Shown here: positions 1 through 13,165 of the stretch, piece after piece
Layout of the letters: every line of letters starts with the position of its first letter
How positions within the stretch are numbered: the first letter of the stretch is position 1
Assembly (NCBI GenBank): GCA_022605955.1
Contig: JAKCOZ010000007.1
Location: forward strand, 16,288,001 to 16,352,000
Reading direction: 5' to 3'
Length of the DNA: 64,000 bases
Source: Rallus limicola
Lineage: Eukaryota; Chordata; Aves; Gruiformes; Rallidae
The notes under the pieces: generated by a model
Told to the model about the DNA's origin: nothing
The model's input: only the letters and a program-made list of their open reading frames with translations
Databases searched by the model: none
Position numbers and translations under genes: made by a program

Positions 1-613
1 TAAGCTTTCCCCGGTGATAGCCTTGTAAGCTTTCCCATTGATCCTGTGGCAGCTTTCTTGGGGCGGCTTTTCTTTCCTTTGAGCAGTGGCATGCATTTTA
101 CTTTTTTTTCCACTACAGTATTTTTAAAAGATTCCAGTGTGATTTAAGCTTCTTGCTTTCTGGAATATTCCTTTCTGAATTTTGGGAGGGTTTATTTTTT
201 TGCTGTTGTTTTGTTGGAGTTATTTTTGGGTTTTTTGTTGTTTTTTTAATTATTAATTTTATTTGGGTGGAGGAGCATTTGGTCTTTTAATTAATTTTCT
301 CCTTTTTTCACATGATCTTTCTTGAAATTGCCTGCTGTCTACTCTACAATGTTAAACTAATTCTATTGTGTTTGCTATTTCAGTAGTTGTTCTTGAGCTA
401 TCTTGTATGCATTACTGATGACCAAATTCATAACAGCGCCACTTCTTGGATTCTAAGACTTTTATTTCCAGAGAGTAGCCACTTACTACATTCAGAAATA
501 TTATCTCTACACTTCATCCTAATGAGACATTGATCCAATCAATGATTGGTGATTGAAATTGTCTGAAACAAATACCTGATCTCATACGTGTCTTAATATC
601 CCTTAAGCTAGGG

Positions 614-645
614 ATAGTGTCAACTATCAGGCCATAGTGTCAACT
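614..645. repeat. 12-bp direct repeat with a 20-bp period
   Basis: The word atagtgtcaact occurs at 614-625 and again at 634-645, exactly 20 bases apart, with an unrelated 8-base linker. The first copy is also part of a small inverted repeat (gatag...ctatc). This looks like an old short tandem duplication. Confidence 0.75.
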
Positions 646-1406
646 GTTATTCAGCTTTTCACAAAAATTATGACTTCCACACTTACAGAAATGTGAGTGC
701 TTTCCTGTGCCGAGGCCAGGGATAGCCTATCACATGTCTAAAGATTTTAAACCCAGAAGTAAAGTTCTTTTCTTTAAAGAAACCAGCCTGGGATTTTCAT
801 TAGTTGAAATATGTTCTCATAGTAGAGAGAGTAGTAGCTTTGTGGTATTATTAATTATGCATTTTCAGTGAAGGATAAAGTCTTGCATATTGTTTGAAAT
901 TGCCAAACTATGTTGTCATTTTTTTTACTTCCTTAGCACATAGAAACAATTCATTATTTATAGCTCTGAGATGACATGCTTTCAGAATACTTCTGAAATG
1001 GAATTCTTCATCTCTTCTGTGTTATAGTAAGCCTTTTGTCGTAAGGGTTGTAAAAAGGATTTATTATCTTTCATTACTAAAACTCAAATTCTTGCTTTGC
1101 CCTTTGTGGTTCCTAATTACATGAGGAGGATGGCTTTTTATCAAAGTGCTTTATTTAGGAATTAAGTTCCTTGTGTGGCATCAGTGGGCAAGTTATATTG
1201 TTTCTGACATCAGGCATCAACAAATTAGCTTCCAATTTGGTCTCATTCTTGTCAACATGAGATTTACTTAGTCAACATGTCTAAAATCAGAACAAAAATA
1301 AGTCTCCATAGGCTTCAGTAATTTAATACCTGAAACACAGGACTGAGCTTTTAGTGGCTCTTAACATCCTGCAGCTGTTGTTTACATGTTCAGGATATAG
1401 AGGAGG

Positions 1407-1420
1407 CCACTAGAGGAGAC
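1407..1420 (+). promoter_or_regulatory. weak CTCF-like core match
   Basis: CCACTAGAGGAGAC resembles the CTCF core CCASYAGRKGGCRS over its first ten positions but departs from it at the 3' end. Matches of this quality occur by chance, so this is a pointer and not a called site. Confidence 0.15.
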
Positions 1421-1552
1421 AGAAAGATTACTCCAACTCTAGGATCTGTGGTGTTGGGTGTAACCACCTCTTCCACCATTTCCTAAGATCTTCTGGATGC
1501 TACAGCTAGATTTATTTTCACTGTGAGTGAAAAAGGTGGAAGATTTGCATTT

Positions 1553-1682
1553 CATAGAACTATAGAATGGTTTGGGTTAGAAGTGACCTTAAAGATTATC
1601 TAGTTTCAATCCCAGTGCCATGGGCAGGAACACCCTCCACTTTACCAGGTCGCTCAAAGTCCCATCCAACCTGGCCTTGAGC
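1553..1682 (-). mobile_element. CR1 LINE 3' fragment, 5'-truncated
   Basis: Read on the plus strand this is the reverse complement of an avian CR1 3' end. It has a diverged terminal repeat (catagaactatagaatgg), then tttgggttagaagtgacctt, the 'atctagtttcaatccc' block, 'tgccatgggcaggaacaccc', and 'cccatccaacctggccttga', in the order known for CR1 3' UTRs. It stops abruptly after 'ggccttga' at about 1682, as expected from the strong 5' truncation typical of CR1 retrotransposition. No reverse-transcriptase sequence remains, so the copy cannot be active. Confidence 0.9.
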
Positions 1683-4600
1683 CAGGTGAGCTACTTGAAA
1701 CATATTCTACTCATGCCTAAGTTGGGTTTGATAAACTGGTAGTCAGTGAAATCAAAGGAGATCTCTCTCCCATGATTTGAGGAGCTCATCTATCTTCATC
1801 CTCTTTACTTCCTGAGAAGCTTGCTAACTTCTCTCTATCTTTCTGGCTGTTAATGTGGTGGCAGTATCAAAGTATATTTCTTCTCTACTTGGCAAGATTT
1901 AATTAAATTTTAATTGCCATTTGATTCTTTATCAACATAGCAATTGACAAAATAACCCACTGACTTTTGGCAAAACCAGGTGAAAACTTTGGTATCCCTG
2001 ACTTCATATCTGTTGCTCAGCAGAGAGACATCACACAAAACACCCTCTTGGGGAACAGGAGTTTGCAGTCTAAAAATGTGCCAGGAGATATGTTAATGAT
2101 TAAACACTTGGGAAAACTGTGAAGTAGTGGTTGAAACAGTGTCCACTGCTTCACTATGACTGAAAAACTTAACCATGTTTTACCTGTGGATATAGACCTT
2201 ATTCAGTAGCACGCCAAAGAGGAAAATCCCAGCTTGCCTGTGCAAGGCACGTGAATTCCTCATTAAATTCTAAAAGGCAAGATCCAGTTGTTTTGTCCTT
2301 CACATTCTCGGTGCATCCCTGTTACTTGAGTAATTGTCATCATCCTTGTGTGACAGGGATTATGCGATGGTGATTGAATAATTCAAGTTTCCAGTCTCTC
2401 TGTGAAGCTGCAAGAGGGATACAGCTGTAAAGATATTTTATCAACCATCATGCTGAGTTCATGCTTTTGGAACTCAATTTGCTGCTTATTTGTCAGAGTC
2501 CTATAGTGCTGTGAGACTCCTCTGGCTTTGTAGGTATTTCCTAACAAAGTACAGCTTGAATTGGGACATGGAATGGATGAGAGAGAACAAGTTAATTCTT
2601 AAATTTGAGATTTTCTATGAAGTTATTATCTAGAGAATGATGCAAGATTTTAAAAATGTATTTTTAAGGATAGTTGTGATGACTACAAAGCTAGATGTAT
2701 GCCATTTATAAAGGAAATAACCAAGCCGTTTAAAACTAGAAAAGTTTTAGGAGGTGTAACATTTCTGTTTTTCTCCCTGTGTCTGAAAGACTGTTTACAC
2801 CTCGTTCAGGCAGATGTAGATAAATCACGTGTCTGTTCACTCAGCTCTATTTGACCAGTAAGAGCTTTAAGTGATTTTCTGGACAACTCAAAATGTTCTA
2901 GTGGAGATTGGAAGCTGAGAAAAACCAATCACACTTCCTAAGGTAAGTGGAAAAATAACCATAGAAACAAAACAAACAAATATAAAACTCTATGAATAGT
3001 ATTACTACACAGGGAAGAATCTTGATGAAGTGTGAAGTATGATACAGGGCAGCTTGCTTGGGGTTTTACTGGTATGACTGGTATGCCTCTTAGTTTATTA
3101 GCCAGGAGTAAAAATAAAAAAACCCTCTGAGGTGTACTACAGGGATTTCAAGTCACACTTCAAATATAGTCACTGAAATAAGGATTTAATTTAAAAGTGT
3201 TAAAAGTGACCAGGTTTTAGAAAAAACAAATTATTTTAAGAATCTCTCTAATGAAATTTATCACCTATTTAATTAGATACCTAGGCATATAGAAAACATT
3301 TATTGAAACTCAGTGGATATGTTATTTGACAAACAATATTTTGTATAACTAAGTATGTCACTCTATGTCTAATTACCTGGTAAGTCCATATTACTATGTG
3401 TGACGAGAGTTTCCAGCAAATGATTCGGGGAAGTTACAGAAAATTAAAACTTGTACAAATATATACTTATACATGCAGATAAATGCACACATGCACAGAA
3501 GGCCAAAATTTACAACAGTGTCCAATGATTTTGTATGTCTAGATTTTAGAAAGACTCTGAAAATTGACCTCATTTCATGGAATAAATATTTAGTGTATTC
3601 AAAGCCTCTTTCAAGTCTTAGAATGGCCATCCTGAAATGTGTATGGCCAGCATAGCATACCATTAGGTTTTTAATCCTGATATTACTCTACTTATTTTTC
3701 TGAAGTCTCAGCTCAAGGTCAAACCAAAAGTCAAAAAAAAAAATAAGCAATGGAATAGCTTAAGGAAAATAAGTATGGAAAATAAGTTATATATTTTTTT
3801 TCTGAAGAGAATTTTGTACTTGAAAGATGGTAGATGAATGCCCTAAAACCCCAAATCAGCAGTAATAAAACCAGATTGAGGACATATATTACTATTACAC
3901 TTTTTCTGCTCTTTTGCAGACTCAGCCTTGGCCATTACTGTCTGCAGCTCTGCATATTTAATCATCTTTTGAGTTTCTTCTTCAACTGAAGCAAAGGAAT
4001 TGCATTTGAAGTAGAAACTGACCCACTGGGAATTTGACCAGAAACTTCTCAAAGGCAAAGTGACAAAAATACTCAGCCACTACCATTGCCTGGGGTAAAT
4101 TCTTTTAAAGTATTTCTAATTTAAGATGCTGACAGAAAAAAATTCTTAATTCTTTCTGGTTTGGGTTTTACCAACTTAAAATAAAATTAAATAATCTATT
4201 ATTATCTGTCAGTATCAATGTGAGGCATAGGGGCACACTAGGGTGTTTTAATGGAAGAGTAATAAAATGGCAAATTCCAATCCTATTGTACACTACTAGT
4301 AAATTTGATCTGGACTTTGCCATTGTCACATCCCACCTCTCCAAAGGAATTAAGGAGACACTTCCTATCCCCTCATCAAGTCAACTGTAAGTACAGCATA
4401 GAGTGTTTGTCTACCTAACAAAAGGAATGAGCAGAATGCTGCTTTTTGCTGAATGAGACTTTCAAAATAACTGATTCACTTAAGGTGTTACCTCTAAAAA
4501 ATGTGTCCTGTTCTTAATGTCCTCTCAATGGGGAGGTGCCCAACAGACACAACACACTATCCCTGTTAGTTGTCATTGTATTTGAGGTAGATACCAAGAC

Positions 4601-6656
4601 ACCCTCATAAGCCTTTCCCCCACTGTTTTAGGCCAATTGGAAACTGGTCAAATATTATAGTTTTCAGCTTGTCTCTGGTTCTTAACTTTCTGCCAGCACT
4701 GGTGAAAGATGAGAAAGAGATTACTTTAGAGCAACAGATCGTTAAGAGCAACAACAGTTTAGGAGCGTCATGTAGTCCATAGAAGCCTAGTGAAGGCTGC
4801 TCAAGAGAATTCACAGACATTATGGAAAACACAGCATCTGTCTTAGTGCCCTTTAGGGAAAAAGAAACTCCTGTAGATATTGCAGCAATATTTAGAGAAA
4901 TAAAATGGACCTGGACAGTCATTCTTCACAGCATGGGAGAGACTTAAACGAAAGGGAGATGCAATGCATGCTAAATTGGATAAATTAACCAAACGTGTGA
5001 ATGCAACAGAGGAAGGAATAAGCGACACTGAGGAAAGGGAAGCTGAAACAAAGAGATCTATGAACTGAGACAGAGTGTTGATTTTTTTTAATGTTGAACA
5101 AAGCAGTAAAATTAGAAAACAGAAGCCATTGTACTCTTGCTAGAATAGAAGGTATAGAATTGGACAATGTGACGCTCTTTGTTCAAAGCTTGTTCAATTA
5201 GACTTTTGATTATAATAAAAAAGCCTCACCACATAGTCCAAAGGACCAAATCTGAGCTCATCTGAGAACTGACAGATAAAGATCATGTTAGTCAAATCAG
5301 GTAAATCTGATCTGGGGCAAGAATCACAAAAGCCTCGCAGTCAAGATAAAGCAAGTGCTCCCTATCCAAATCTGAGTACTAAAATACTATAAATACAGAA
5401 AGAATGGAACTCTTGCAGATACTTGTTGGTAAGAAAGAGACTGGAACTTGTAGTGAGGTAATAAACTATTCAAACACCAGAGAAACTCTTCAGATTCTTC
5501 TCAAGGTTTGTGAAATTCCACAAAATATTAATTAATCTCTTTCAGATTAGATCAGTTTGCTACTTAAAAATATAGTTTGAAATAGAAGACAGACTGTAAG
5601 AAAAAAATGTATATTCAGCCTGAGATATGTGATTAAATTGTCTCTTCTTTAGGAGTTGTGTCTCTGCTGGAAACATTTTTAAAGCAAGCATTACTACATG
5701 GCATCATTAGACATAGCCACCTAAGTCTTTTGTGTGTGTGAATAGCATATTGACTTTGAGGAAATGCTGCATTGTTCAGGGGTTTGAGGTCTAGGGGTGG
5801 GGAAAGGGACTGTGGTTTCCCATAGTTTCTGAGAAAGTCTTTTTGAATTAAAAAAAAATAAAAGAATATATTCTCAGAAAGTTCTCGAGCCACTGCTTGA
5901 AGTTGCTTTCTGGAGACCTGGCATTGGGCTCTGAAATGCTAGCCCTTTCTTGTGCCATACTGGTATTGAACTTGGTTTAATGACTGTTTCATATAACTAA
6001 AAGAAAACAAGGTAGATAAAGCAACAGTAGCCTCTGTCGTTCTGTTTTCTTCTCTAGTGGGAAGCATCTCTGCAAGATCCCAGCACTGACAACTACTCAG
6101 ACACTGGGAAGGTCAAATAAAGGCTTTGACTGTGATAAAGATGATTTAATTGTTGGGGGTGTATTTGTTAGCTTACAGAGCAATGGCTGATGATTGCCTG
6201 CAGACATCATCATATGCATATCAGCATATGCAGGCCTGGAGCAGTGAAGGACAACCTTTCAGATCCACTTACATGCTCAGTACTTGGACTTCAGGGTTGT
6301 TGCCTTGTTTACGACTCTCTCTCCTTTTCTAAATCCATCCTTAGTATCCCCTTTTTCCCTATGCCTGGTCAATGGTGTTTGTAAGTTTATAATAGGTATG
6401 CACTTGAACTGAGATAGTCTCCAGATTACCAGACTCCTTCAGGGTCCAGACACAGAGAAATTAAGAACCAGTAGAGTGTCAGGTTGTAGCCCATCTAAGG
6501 TCCTCAAATACTATAACATTCTTTGCTATTCTGTAGGTACAAAGGACTCATCACAATTTATGTTGATCCCAATTGTCTTCTCCTTTGTTTCTCCTTCCTA
6601 TACTGCAGGACCACAACCAATTACTGACTTAATATGTGGAAATCTGTATTGCACTC
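1683..6656. other. unique-looking AT-rich non-coding DNA
   Basis: No gene, RNA gene or clear interspersed repeat is recognised here. Open frames reach about 105 codons (minus strand, 4605-4922) but overlap in several frames, lack any known domain and have low-complexity hydrophobic or cysteine-rich translations typical of chance frames. A 9-base word (actggtatg) is tandemly doubled at 3068-3085. A/T homopolymers of 8-10 bases recur. Confidence 0.65.
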
Positions 6657-6700
6657 AAAAAAAAAACCCCAACAACCCTGTTAAAAAAGAAACCCTTTTA
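6657..6700. repeat. A/C-rich, G-poor tract
   Basis: A run of ten A residues is followed by CCCC, AACAACCC and further A6 and CCC blocks. The same kind of tract recurs at 31581-31657, 48539-48560 and 59407-59445, and as its complement at 189-272. It looks like degenerate simple sequence; no flanking target-site duplication was found. Confidence 0.5.
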
Positions 6701-9304
6701 ACCTTTCTTTAGCCAATCTCCCTACATGACATTAAACTTCGTTAGAATACTCTGCTATAATATGACATGCAACAAAAGCTAAATTCCCAATATGCACTGC
6801 TCCACAGCCATGACCAGACCTCCAGGGTGTCAGTCACCATGAAGCATGAACTGAACTACCAGTTGCTTTGCGACTCTCCTGTTTGAAAGGTACATTTGCC
6901 CTAGCTTCACTGTGCACTTGAGCAGAGTTCTCTAGCCTGCTATTGCTGGTGTCAGGCTGGGGTGCATCATTTTGCTGGTGGACCCAGGGAACCATCTTTG
7001 GCCAAGTAAAACCAATTTTTCCTCATTTTTTATTGTATGCCAAAAGACAGTAATAATATTCAATCTCTAAAAGCAATGTTTTACTTAAGGGACAACAAAA
7101 CCAACCAAACTGCAGCAAGGTAACTTCATAAATAGAGAAAGCCTCAGAAGTACTGGGTGATACAGATTAAACAAATTGTTTGGAAACAAATTTTCTAAAC
7201 ACTATGTCTTTGCAGTGTTTATACCTTTTTTACATACTATGTTATAAGTCTTGCCTCCAGCATCTTTTTAGTTCAAGGAAACCTCCAATCTGTCTCTCTA
7301 CACAGCTTCCTTACGACTTTTCAGAAAAGTCTCTCATCAGATATTCCTATAACTTAATTTGGGGCCACTTCCCTTACTGGACAGGACACCTTTTTGGAGT
7401 CTCACATTTTGTCTCTGCCCTTACGTGCTCCACTCTGCACTCCAGAAAGTTTTCCAGAACAAGACATGTTCATTTGGGCTACTGTGTGAATAATCTTTCT
7501 CCTGCTTTCCAGGAGAAAACAATACCTCAGAAACTGTAGTAGCTAAGACAAGGTAGACATAACACTTTCCTGATCCCCTGCATGACCTTTTTAACACAAT
7601 ATAATATAAATACATAAATGAGACAGCTCTACCCATCTGTTGCAATATAAGATGCTTAGACTAAACTGAAATAACATAATTGCCTGACACTCTTCTGAAA
7701 TTTCTGTCATGAAAGCCTGTATCATTTAAAGCCACACGGTAGCTTTTCTCCCCTGTTCTGTTAAGCTCTCCTACACACACATGCATGTTTATTTCTTTTC
7801 CATCTTGAGCAGCTGCAGCATTGGGACTGTGTTTCTGTTTCTCACACCTCTCATCCTTTTTGTCTGTTTTGTAGGGATTGTGTGTACTGAGCCATTTGTC
7901 GTCAGTTTGCCTCTGTTCCATTTCTGGCTTTCATTGACGTTACCCTGCTCTTCACCCTGTCATGGCAGTCTTCATGTTGATTACTCTCTCAGCAAGCTGA
8001 GCCCTCCCTGCCATTTGGAGACCTTCTACTAGAGTCACAGTTCTTTCTTTTGCTCAGCCACCCTCCCAAGAAACCAGAATCATCTGCCCCCTGTATGAAC
8101 CTCCCTTTCAGACCAGTCTTTCTGAGATCTTGGAAGCTGCATGTGGATGCCAGAAATTTGACCTCTGCAATGCAAATATTTGCTTCAAGATCTATGTTAT
8201 ACTCACACCTGTGAACGAAGTTGACAGAAGCTGTAACCGGCTGTGAACAGTTCTATGTGTTGTTATGCGTTATGAAAAACAGGTCATTTAAAAATTAGTG
8301 AAATTTATGTCAAACTGTTGATTTTAATCTTGTGTGCCTCAAATTCCCATCTGTAAACTGATTGTTGTATAGACTCTTTTCTGAACAGGGCTTTTGTGCA
8401 GATAAATGGATTTATGTTTGTGAGGTGTTTTAGTGATACAGGAAGGATTGCTATAGTAATGCTCCCAAGGGAAAGGATAATTATTTCTAGGTGCTTGGTT
8501 TGTTCAGTATATACATAGCCTAAGGCCATCCAGTGAAAAGTGAGAAACAAACAGACAAATAAGCAAATATTGAATGCCTGCTCATTAAATGAGCATTGTG
8601 CACCCTATGTACAAAAGGGGCAAGGGTCTCATGGAAAGCCCAGATAGTGGTTAGTTATGGAACGAAATATGGGGATATGTTAATGAAGGTAAGTAATAAT
8701 GACAGGAACTGAACTGAAGCATTCCAGCCCACTGTAACTGTGACATTTCCTAATGTAAAGAGGCATGACTTAAAACCTCAGTGAAGTTGTTTTAACATAG
8801 GCTTTGTGTAAAAATATCAGAAACATACAAATTGCATGAAGAGTGTTGGTTTTCCTCATGTAGAGTTGGTCTGTTAATAATCCATGATGGCACTATAAAA
8901 AAGCTTCCTACAGTAGACCATAAAAATAATGATCAAGTAACTTCTTTTAATATTGTAATTTAAGTTAATTTTTCTTGAAGAAATTGATTCAAGCTGTACT
9001 GCTGTTTTGACAGTGACTAGTTCTGGCTTCCCACACACATACATACTGTACCATCCATCTGTTTATGAGAATTAATCAAATTTGTATAATCAAATTGTAC
9101 ATATTACGGTATTTTTTTTATTATGCGTAGTAATTGCTGGCATATATAAGTTTGTAAACAGCAGATATTTTGATATATAAATGAGACCAAAAATACTTCA
9201 TCAATGACTTACATCCTTACTAAGCTCCACAAAATTTAAAGGAAGAACGAACCACTTTTATTAACTCTTTGCTCAGGAAACAGTCATTAGAATTTTTATT
9301 CTAA
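6701..9304. other. AT-rich non-coding DNA with the longest chance open frame
   Basis: The longest ATG-started frame of the window lies here on the plus strand (7180-7539, 119 codons). Its translation is rich in Cys, Ser, Phe, Tyr and Leu without a recognisable motif, and it is overlapped by antisense frames, so I do not call it a gene. A 21-22-base word at 8626-8647 is nearly repeated at 17630-17650. Nothing else is recognised. Confidence 0.6.
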
Positions 9305-9370
9305 TACTCTATTATTTCTAATCATACTCTATTATTTCTAACCTATAGAAATAATAGTCTATTATTTCTA
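9305..9370. repeat. 20-bp-period tandem duplication with an inverted copy
   Basis: The word actctattatttcta occurs at 9306-9320 and 9326-9340, a 20-base period. Its core ctattatttcta (9329-9340) is followed after 5 bases by its exact reverse complement tagaaataatag (9346-9357), then by a third direct copy at 9359-9370. The 12-bp arms can form a tight hairpin with a 5-base loop. The arrangement suggests slippage with template switching. Confidence 0.85.
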
Positions 9371-12300
9371 ACCATTACCTTTCAACTTTCTAAATTAATT
9401 AATTTTTTTTTTAAAACTTTCCAAACAGATTTTAAGAGTTTTTGTGGAAAAAGGAAAGCATTTGTCATTTCTAGCTGTTACTGATAACATGATTTGAATG
9501 GGAATACTTATACAACTAAATTAAGCTGGGTTTGGTCCATTTTGATAGCAGATCAATTGTTGGGAAATTATTTTCATATTTGGAGGCAACAATGAACATT
9601 TTATATCAAATGGCTTGGACACATGATTACTAAATATATTAACTGACTATTTAGCAGGAGCAACTGTGATGAAAGACTAATTGATAAGAATTCTAATGGT
9701 GTCAGTAAAATGTCAAAATAAGCTTCCCAAATTGAGACAACTGCTTCAGAATTAGGGAACCATTCCTTCTTTTTGCAAAAGATATAGTATTAATATATTT
9801 GTCAGCTAATCTGTGTATTGCCAATATGCCAGTAAATGTCAGCAAACGTATGACTCAAAACTCATGCAAATCCACATACAGAGAAAAAACAATATTTATA
9901 ATCAAGAGGGTATTTTTTTCACTGAGAGATATAAACAAAATCTGTATAGGCTTTTGTCAACAAGTCAGATGAATTAAAAGACTTAGGAAGAAGAGAGCGA
10001 AAAGGATAAAACTAAGAAGTCGCTGTCATCTATGGCAAATGGAATTCAAGCAAAAAAATTTACTAGTATACATGTACCACAAATGGAATTCTGTATCATA
10101 AATCGTTATAGCTCAGGCAGAAAGTTTTGGTGTGTTACAAATTTTAACCCTGGGGGTGACTTTTATCCATATACTTGTTGAAATACAGCCAGGACAGAAC
10201 TTGCCGTATAAATTTTCTAGAAGTTTAGCATCAGGTAACCATGATAAATTATTGTAGACTTTTGCAATTATCCTCTCCTTGATCCCCAGGATATGATAAC
10301 AAAGAAAACAAAAACACCTCTGAGTGGAAAGGTGAAAATTAATGAAATCTAGTTTGTCAAAAGTGTGAAAATTTGTCTCATGAGAAACACAGAAGTTATA
10401 ATGTACTGTATCTTTGTTGTTCAATCAAGGTACTGTAAGTTTGTAAAGATAAATCCAAGAATAAAATGTACTGCTCACATCTACAGTGTGAATATTCACC
10501 CTGCATTCCCTAATGTCCCTGGGTGCACTCTGAGATGATGTAAAACTGCACAGCTCTCCGTTGACTCCAAGTTCTCCTCATTAAATACTCCAGAATCCTC
10601 ATCAGAAATTGCCGCTGTTTATTCCCAGAACAGACAGTACTATGGGTCTCCTTTCTAACAGGCACTTGCAGTGAAATTTATCCCATGTAAACATCCAGCA
10701 CACTCTCCTTTGCGTTCAGTGCCTGTCTGGGGCCTTGGAAGCAAAAAGGATGAGCCAGAACAGCAATATGCACAGAAAAAAAATGTCTCTTTTTCTGCAA
10801 GTGGGTGTCAAAAGCTGCAAAGAAGGTAAGCCAGGAACAGAATGTAAGGATCAGCTGTGAGGACTGTAGATGTTGGTTGGAAGGAGTGGATTCTGCTTCT
10901 CAAAGTCCTCGATGCTTTATAGAAAGAACAATTTCATGCAGATGGAGCAGATTTCACCCAAGGGGAGAAGCCCAATCCATGGCTTTCCATCAGCTTCCTA
11001 TTTGCAAGCTAAATATTGCTTATCAATTATTAACATTCAGGAAAAGGTGACTACAGTCTATCAGTGATGCTATACTGAAATTAGATTAGAACTCAAAAAG
11101 CACTTAGAATAAATAATAAATGATTAACATGCCTTATAAATCAGTGTATCATGTTATTTTAATTTGTTTTCTTTTTCTTCATTTTCTTTCCTTATTCTTA
11201 GTTTTTAACCTTACTCATTTTGATAATTCTGTTATGTATTAGGGGTAACTCTTGTTTTATTTATGGGGCAGTGTGGAGTTCAGTATAGAAGTTAATAAGA
11301 AAATTCCTAAGTGTTGTAATGCTGTATCATTCTATTGCTGACATTTAAAAGCTAAAGAGTTGTATGTTATATCTGATTTTTCCTTCCTTATAGCCTCTTC
11401 ACATGGGTCAATGAATAAAAACATGTGCAATAAATCTATTCACTTAATTAAAAACCTACTAATAAAGATTGAACTACCATTTAATAAAATTTTATCATCT
11501 TAAGAACAGCGTGATAATAATAACAACAATAGTGAATAATTGTATTCAAAAAGTCAGAAGATGTTTATGGCCTGTTCTGTTACATATATAATATATATAT
11601 AATGATTTAACACAATATTCTATTGAAGCTTGCTCATTTTATAGACCTGACATTCTTTCTTGCTTATCATCTATCTTACATGCCCTACCAGCCATAGCTG
11701 TTGGTCAATTTGCTCTCTTATACAATGAAATCCATATGTGATGACCCTGAAAGAAGAATATGTAGTTATCTAAACACGTAAGTGCCTTCCCAGCAACAAG
11801 CAGAGCCCTGGCAACAGTACAGAACAGAACATCATGGGGTCTGTGGATAGCTTCCAAAATATTCATGTAGTTTGCTATTATAGGTATGCAGACCTAGATT
11901 CTAACAGTAAAAACTCCCTGCTGATATAAAGTTGTATCTCGGAGACATTAGGATTTAAGATTTCTCTCTACTGCAGCATCTCAGGTGCATCTCAGTCACT
12001 TGATTTTAGTGGCTGCAGGTAACTTGCAGTCACAAGTTCTGATGCGTATGTTCTTCCACTCACAATCTTAAGAAGTGGCTCATGGAACTTATAGCCTGGC
12101 TGATGAAAAAATAAAAAGATGGTTCAATTTCCAAATTACCTCCCTGATGGGGTTCTGCAATAATACTTTGTCATTCTTATTTTTTTTTCAGATAAACATT
12201 TCCTATCAAAAATGTAGGTAACAAAATGTAGATATAACTTTTATTTTTATCATATAAATTTGATTTTATATGTGGAGGGGAAAAATCAGTTTTGTAATAG

Positions 12301-13030
12301 AATAACTCTATGAAATTAGCATAAAACATGCAAATCCTGAGCCTATCCTCAGTTATTAACAACATTCTCTTCTCTGAGTGTTGGTAGAATTTTTATTCTT
12401 TCTTTCAAGAGTCTCTTTTCTATAGATCTGTTCCCACAGTGCTGGGGATGATGTTTGATTTCCTCATGATGCTGTACCGTATTAGGAGAGTTATTTGTTT
12501 CTTATTGGCAAGATGCAAACAGAGAAGGACTTTCTTGGATGAAGTGGATCAAGGTTCAGACATTGCACAGTAACTGGTTTTGCACATCTTATTGTCTGTG
12601 CTCTCCTTTAAATGTTCAGGCTGCTTTAGTGACCAAGCTTACATGTGTCCATGAAACAAATTTATCCCAATCCAACTTTAATCCCACTCATGGTGGATAT
12701 ATATACGTGTTGCTTGGCAGAATCAATTTCATTTGTATATTCAATATATTTATTAATTAATATATTTTTAAGGCACAGTTTCAAAATTTATAGTATATTT
12801 GTCTAAAATGTACCATAGATAATGGAGCGTATGAAAACTCTGAAGGACCTTTTAAACTAAGAAGATGTTATAAAATTAAAAAATTACCATGAATGAGATG
12901 ATTGATATCTAAAAAAGTTTAAATGCTATAAAATCCAGGTCCAGCTTCCTAGCTTCATTCAGCTAACAAATAAGCAAAAGTACACAGGTGTGCTCCAGCT
13001 TCTTTCACTGACACAGAAACTAGGAAAGAA
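9371..13030. other. AT-rich non-coding DNA
   Basis: No gene or interspersed repeat is recognised. It contains a TA-rich stretch at 11581-11602 and octamer words ATGCAAAT near 9864 and ATGCAAAT-like near 12329, which are frequent at this base composition and are not called as sites. Open frames reach 103 codons (minus strand, 10113-10424) with no recognisable domain. Confidence 0.65.
11581..11602. repeat. TA-rich simple repeat
   Basis: Alternating T and A with a single C near the start, about 22 bases long. It is an easily melted, AT-rich low-complexity stretch. Confidence 0.8.
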
Positions 13031-13165
13031 TTTGGCATCCATCTCTAAAGGTATTCAACACCGTCCTCGGATGATGTTCTGTGCAGCCTGCTCTTGTTCT
13101 GGAAGGGGGTTGGCCTAGATGATCTCCACAGGCCTCTTCCATCCCCTAACCTTTGTGACTCTAGG
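13031..13165 (+). mobile_element. CR1 LINE 3' fragment, 5'-truncated
   Basis: Plus-strand CR1 3' end. It includes 'atctctaaaggtattcaa', 'gtgcagcctgctct', then 'gggggttggcctagatgat' and 'ctccacaggcctcttccatc', ending in a diverged octamer-type tail (tgtgactctagg), in the order of the avian CR1 3' UTR. The 5' end is truncated at about 13031. It differs in type from the 1553-1682 copy because it carries the 'gcagcctgctct...ggttggactagatgatctcc' block of another CR1 subgroup. Confidence 0.92.

Larger units (their letters stand above)
1..1552. other. AT-rich non-coding DNA with a T-rich tract
   Basis: No gene is visible in this stretch. It opens with an 11-base direct repeat (taagctttccc at 1-11 and 26-36). 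A T-rich, C-poor tract with scattered GGG and GTTG runs lies at 189-272; on the other strand it reads as an A-rich tract with CCC and CAAC, a type seen several more times in this window. A 20-bp-period duplication (614-645) and a weak CTCF-like match (1407-1420) are listed separately. Nothing else is recognisable. Confidence 0.7.

Noticed and set aside
5790..5812. Possible G-quadruplex
   Set aside because: Only three G-runs of three or more bases are close together.
7180..7539. 119-codon open frame, the longest ATG-started frame
   Set aside because: No recognisable domain, composition typical of chance translation, overlapped by antisense frames, and length within chance expectation for this amount of sequence.
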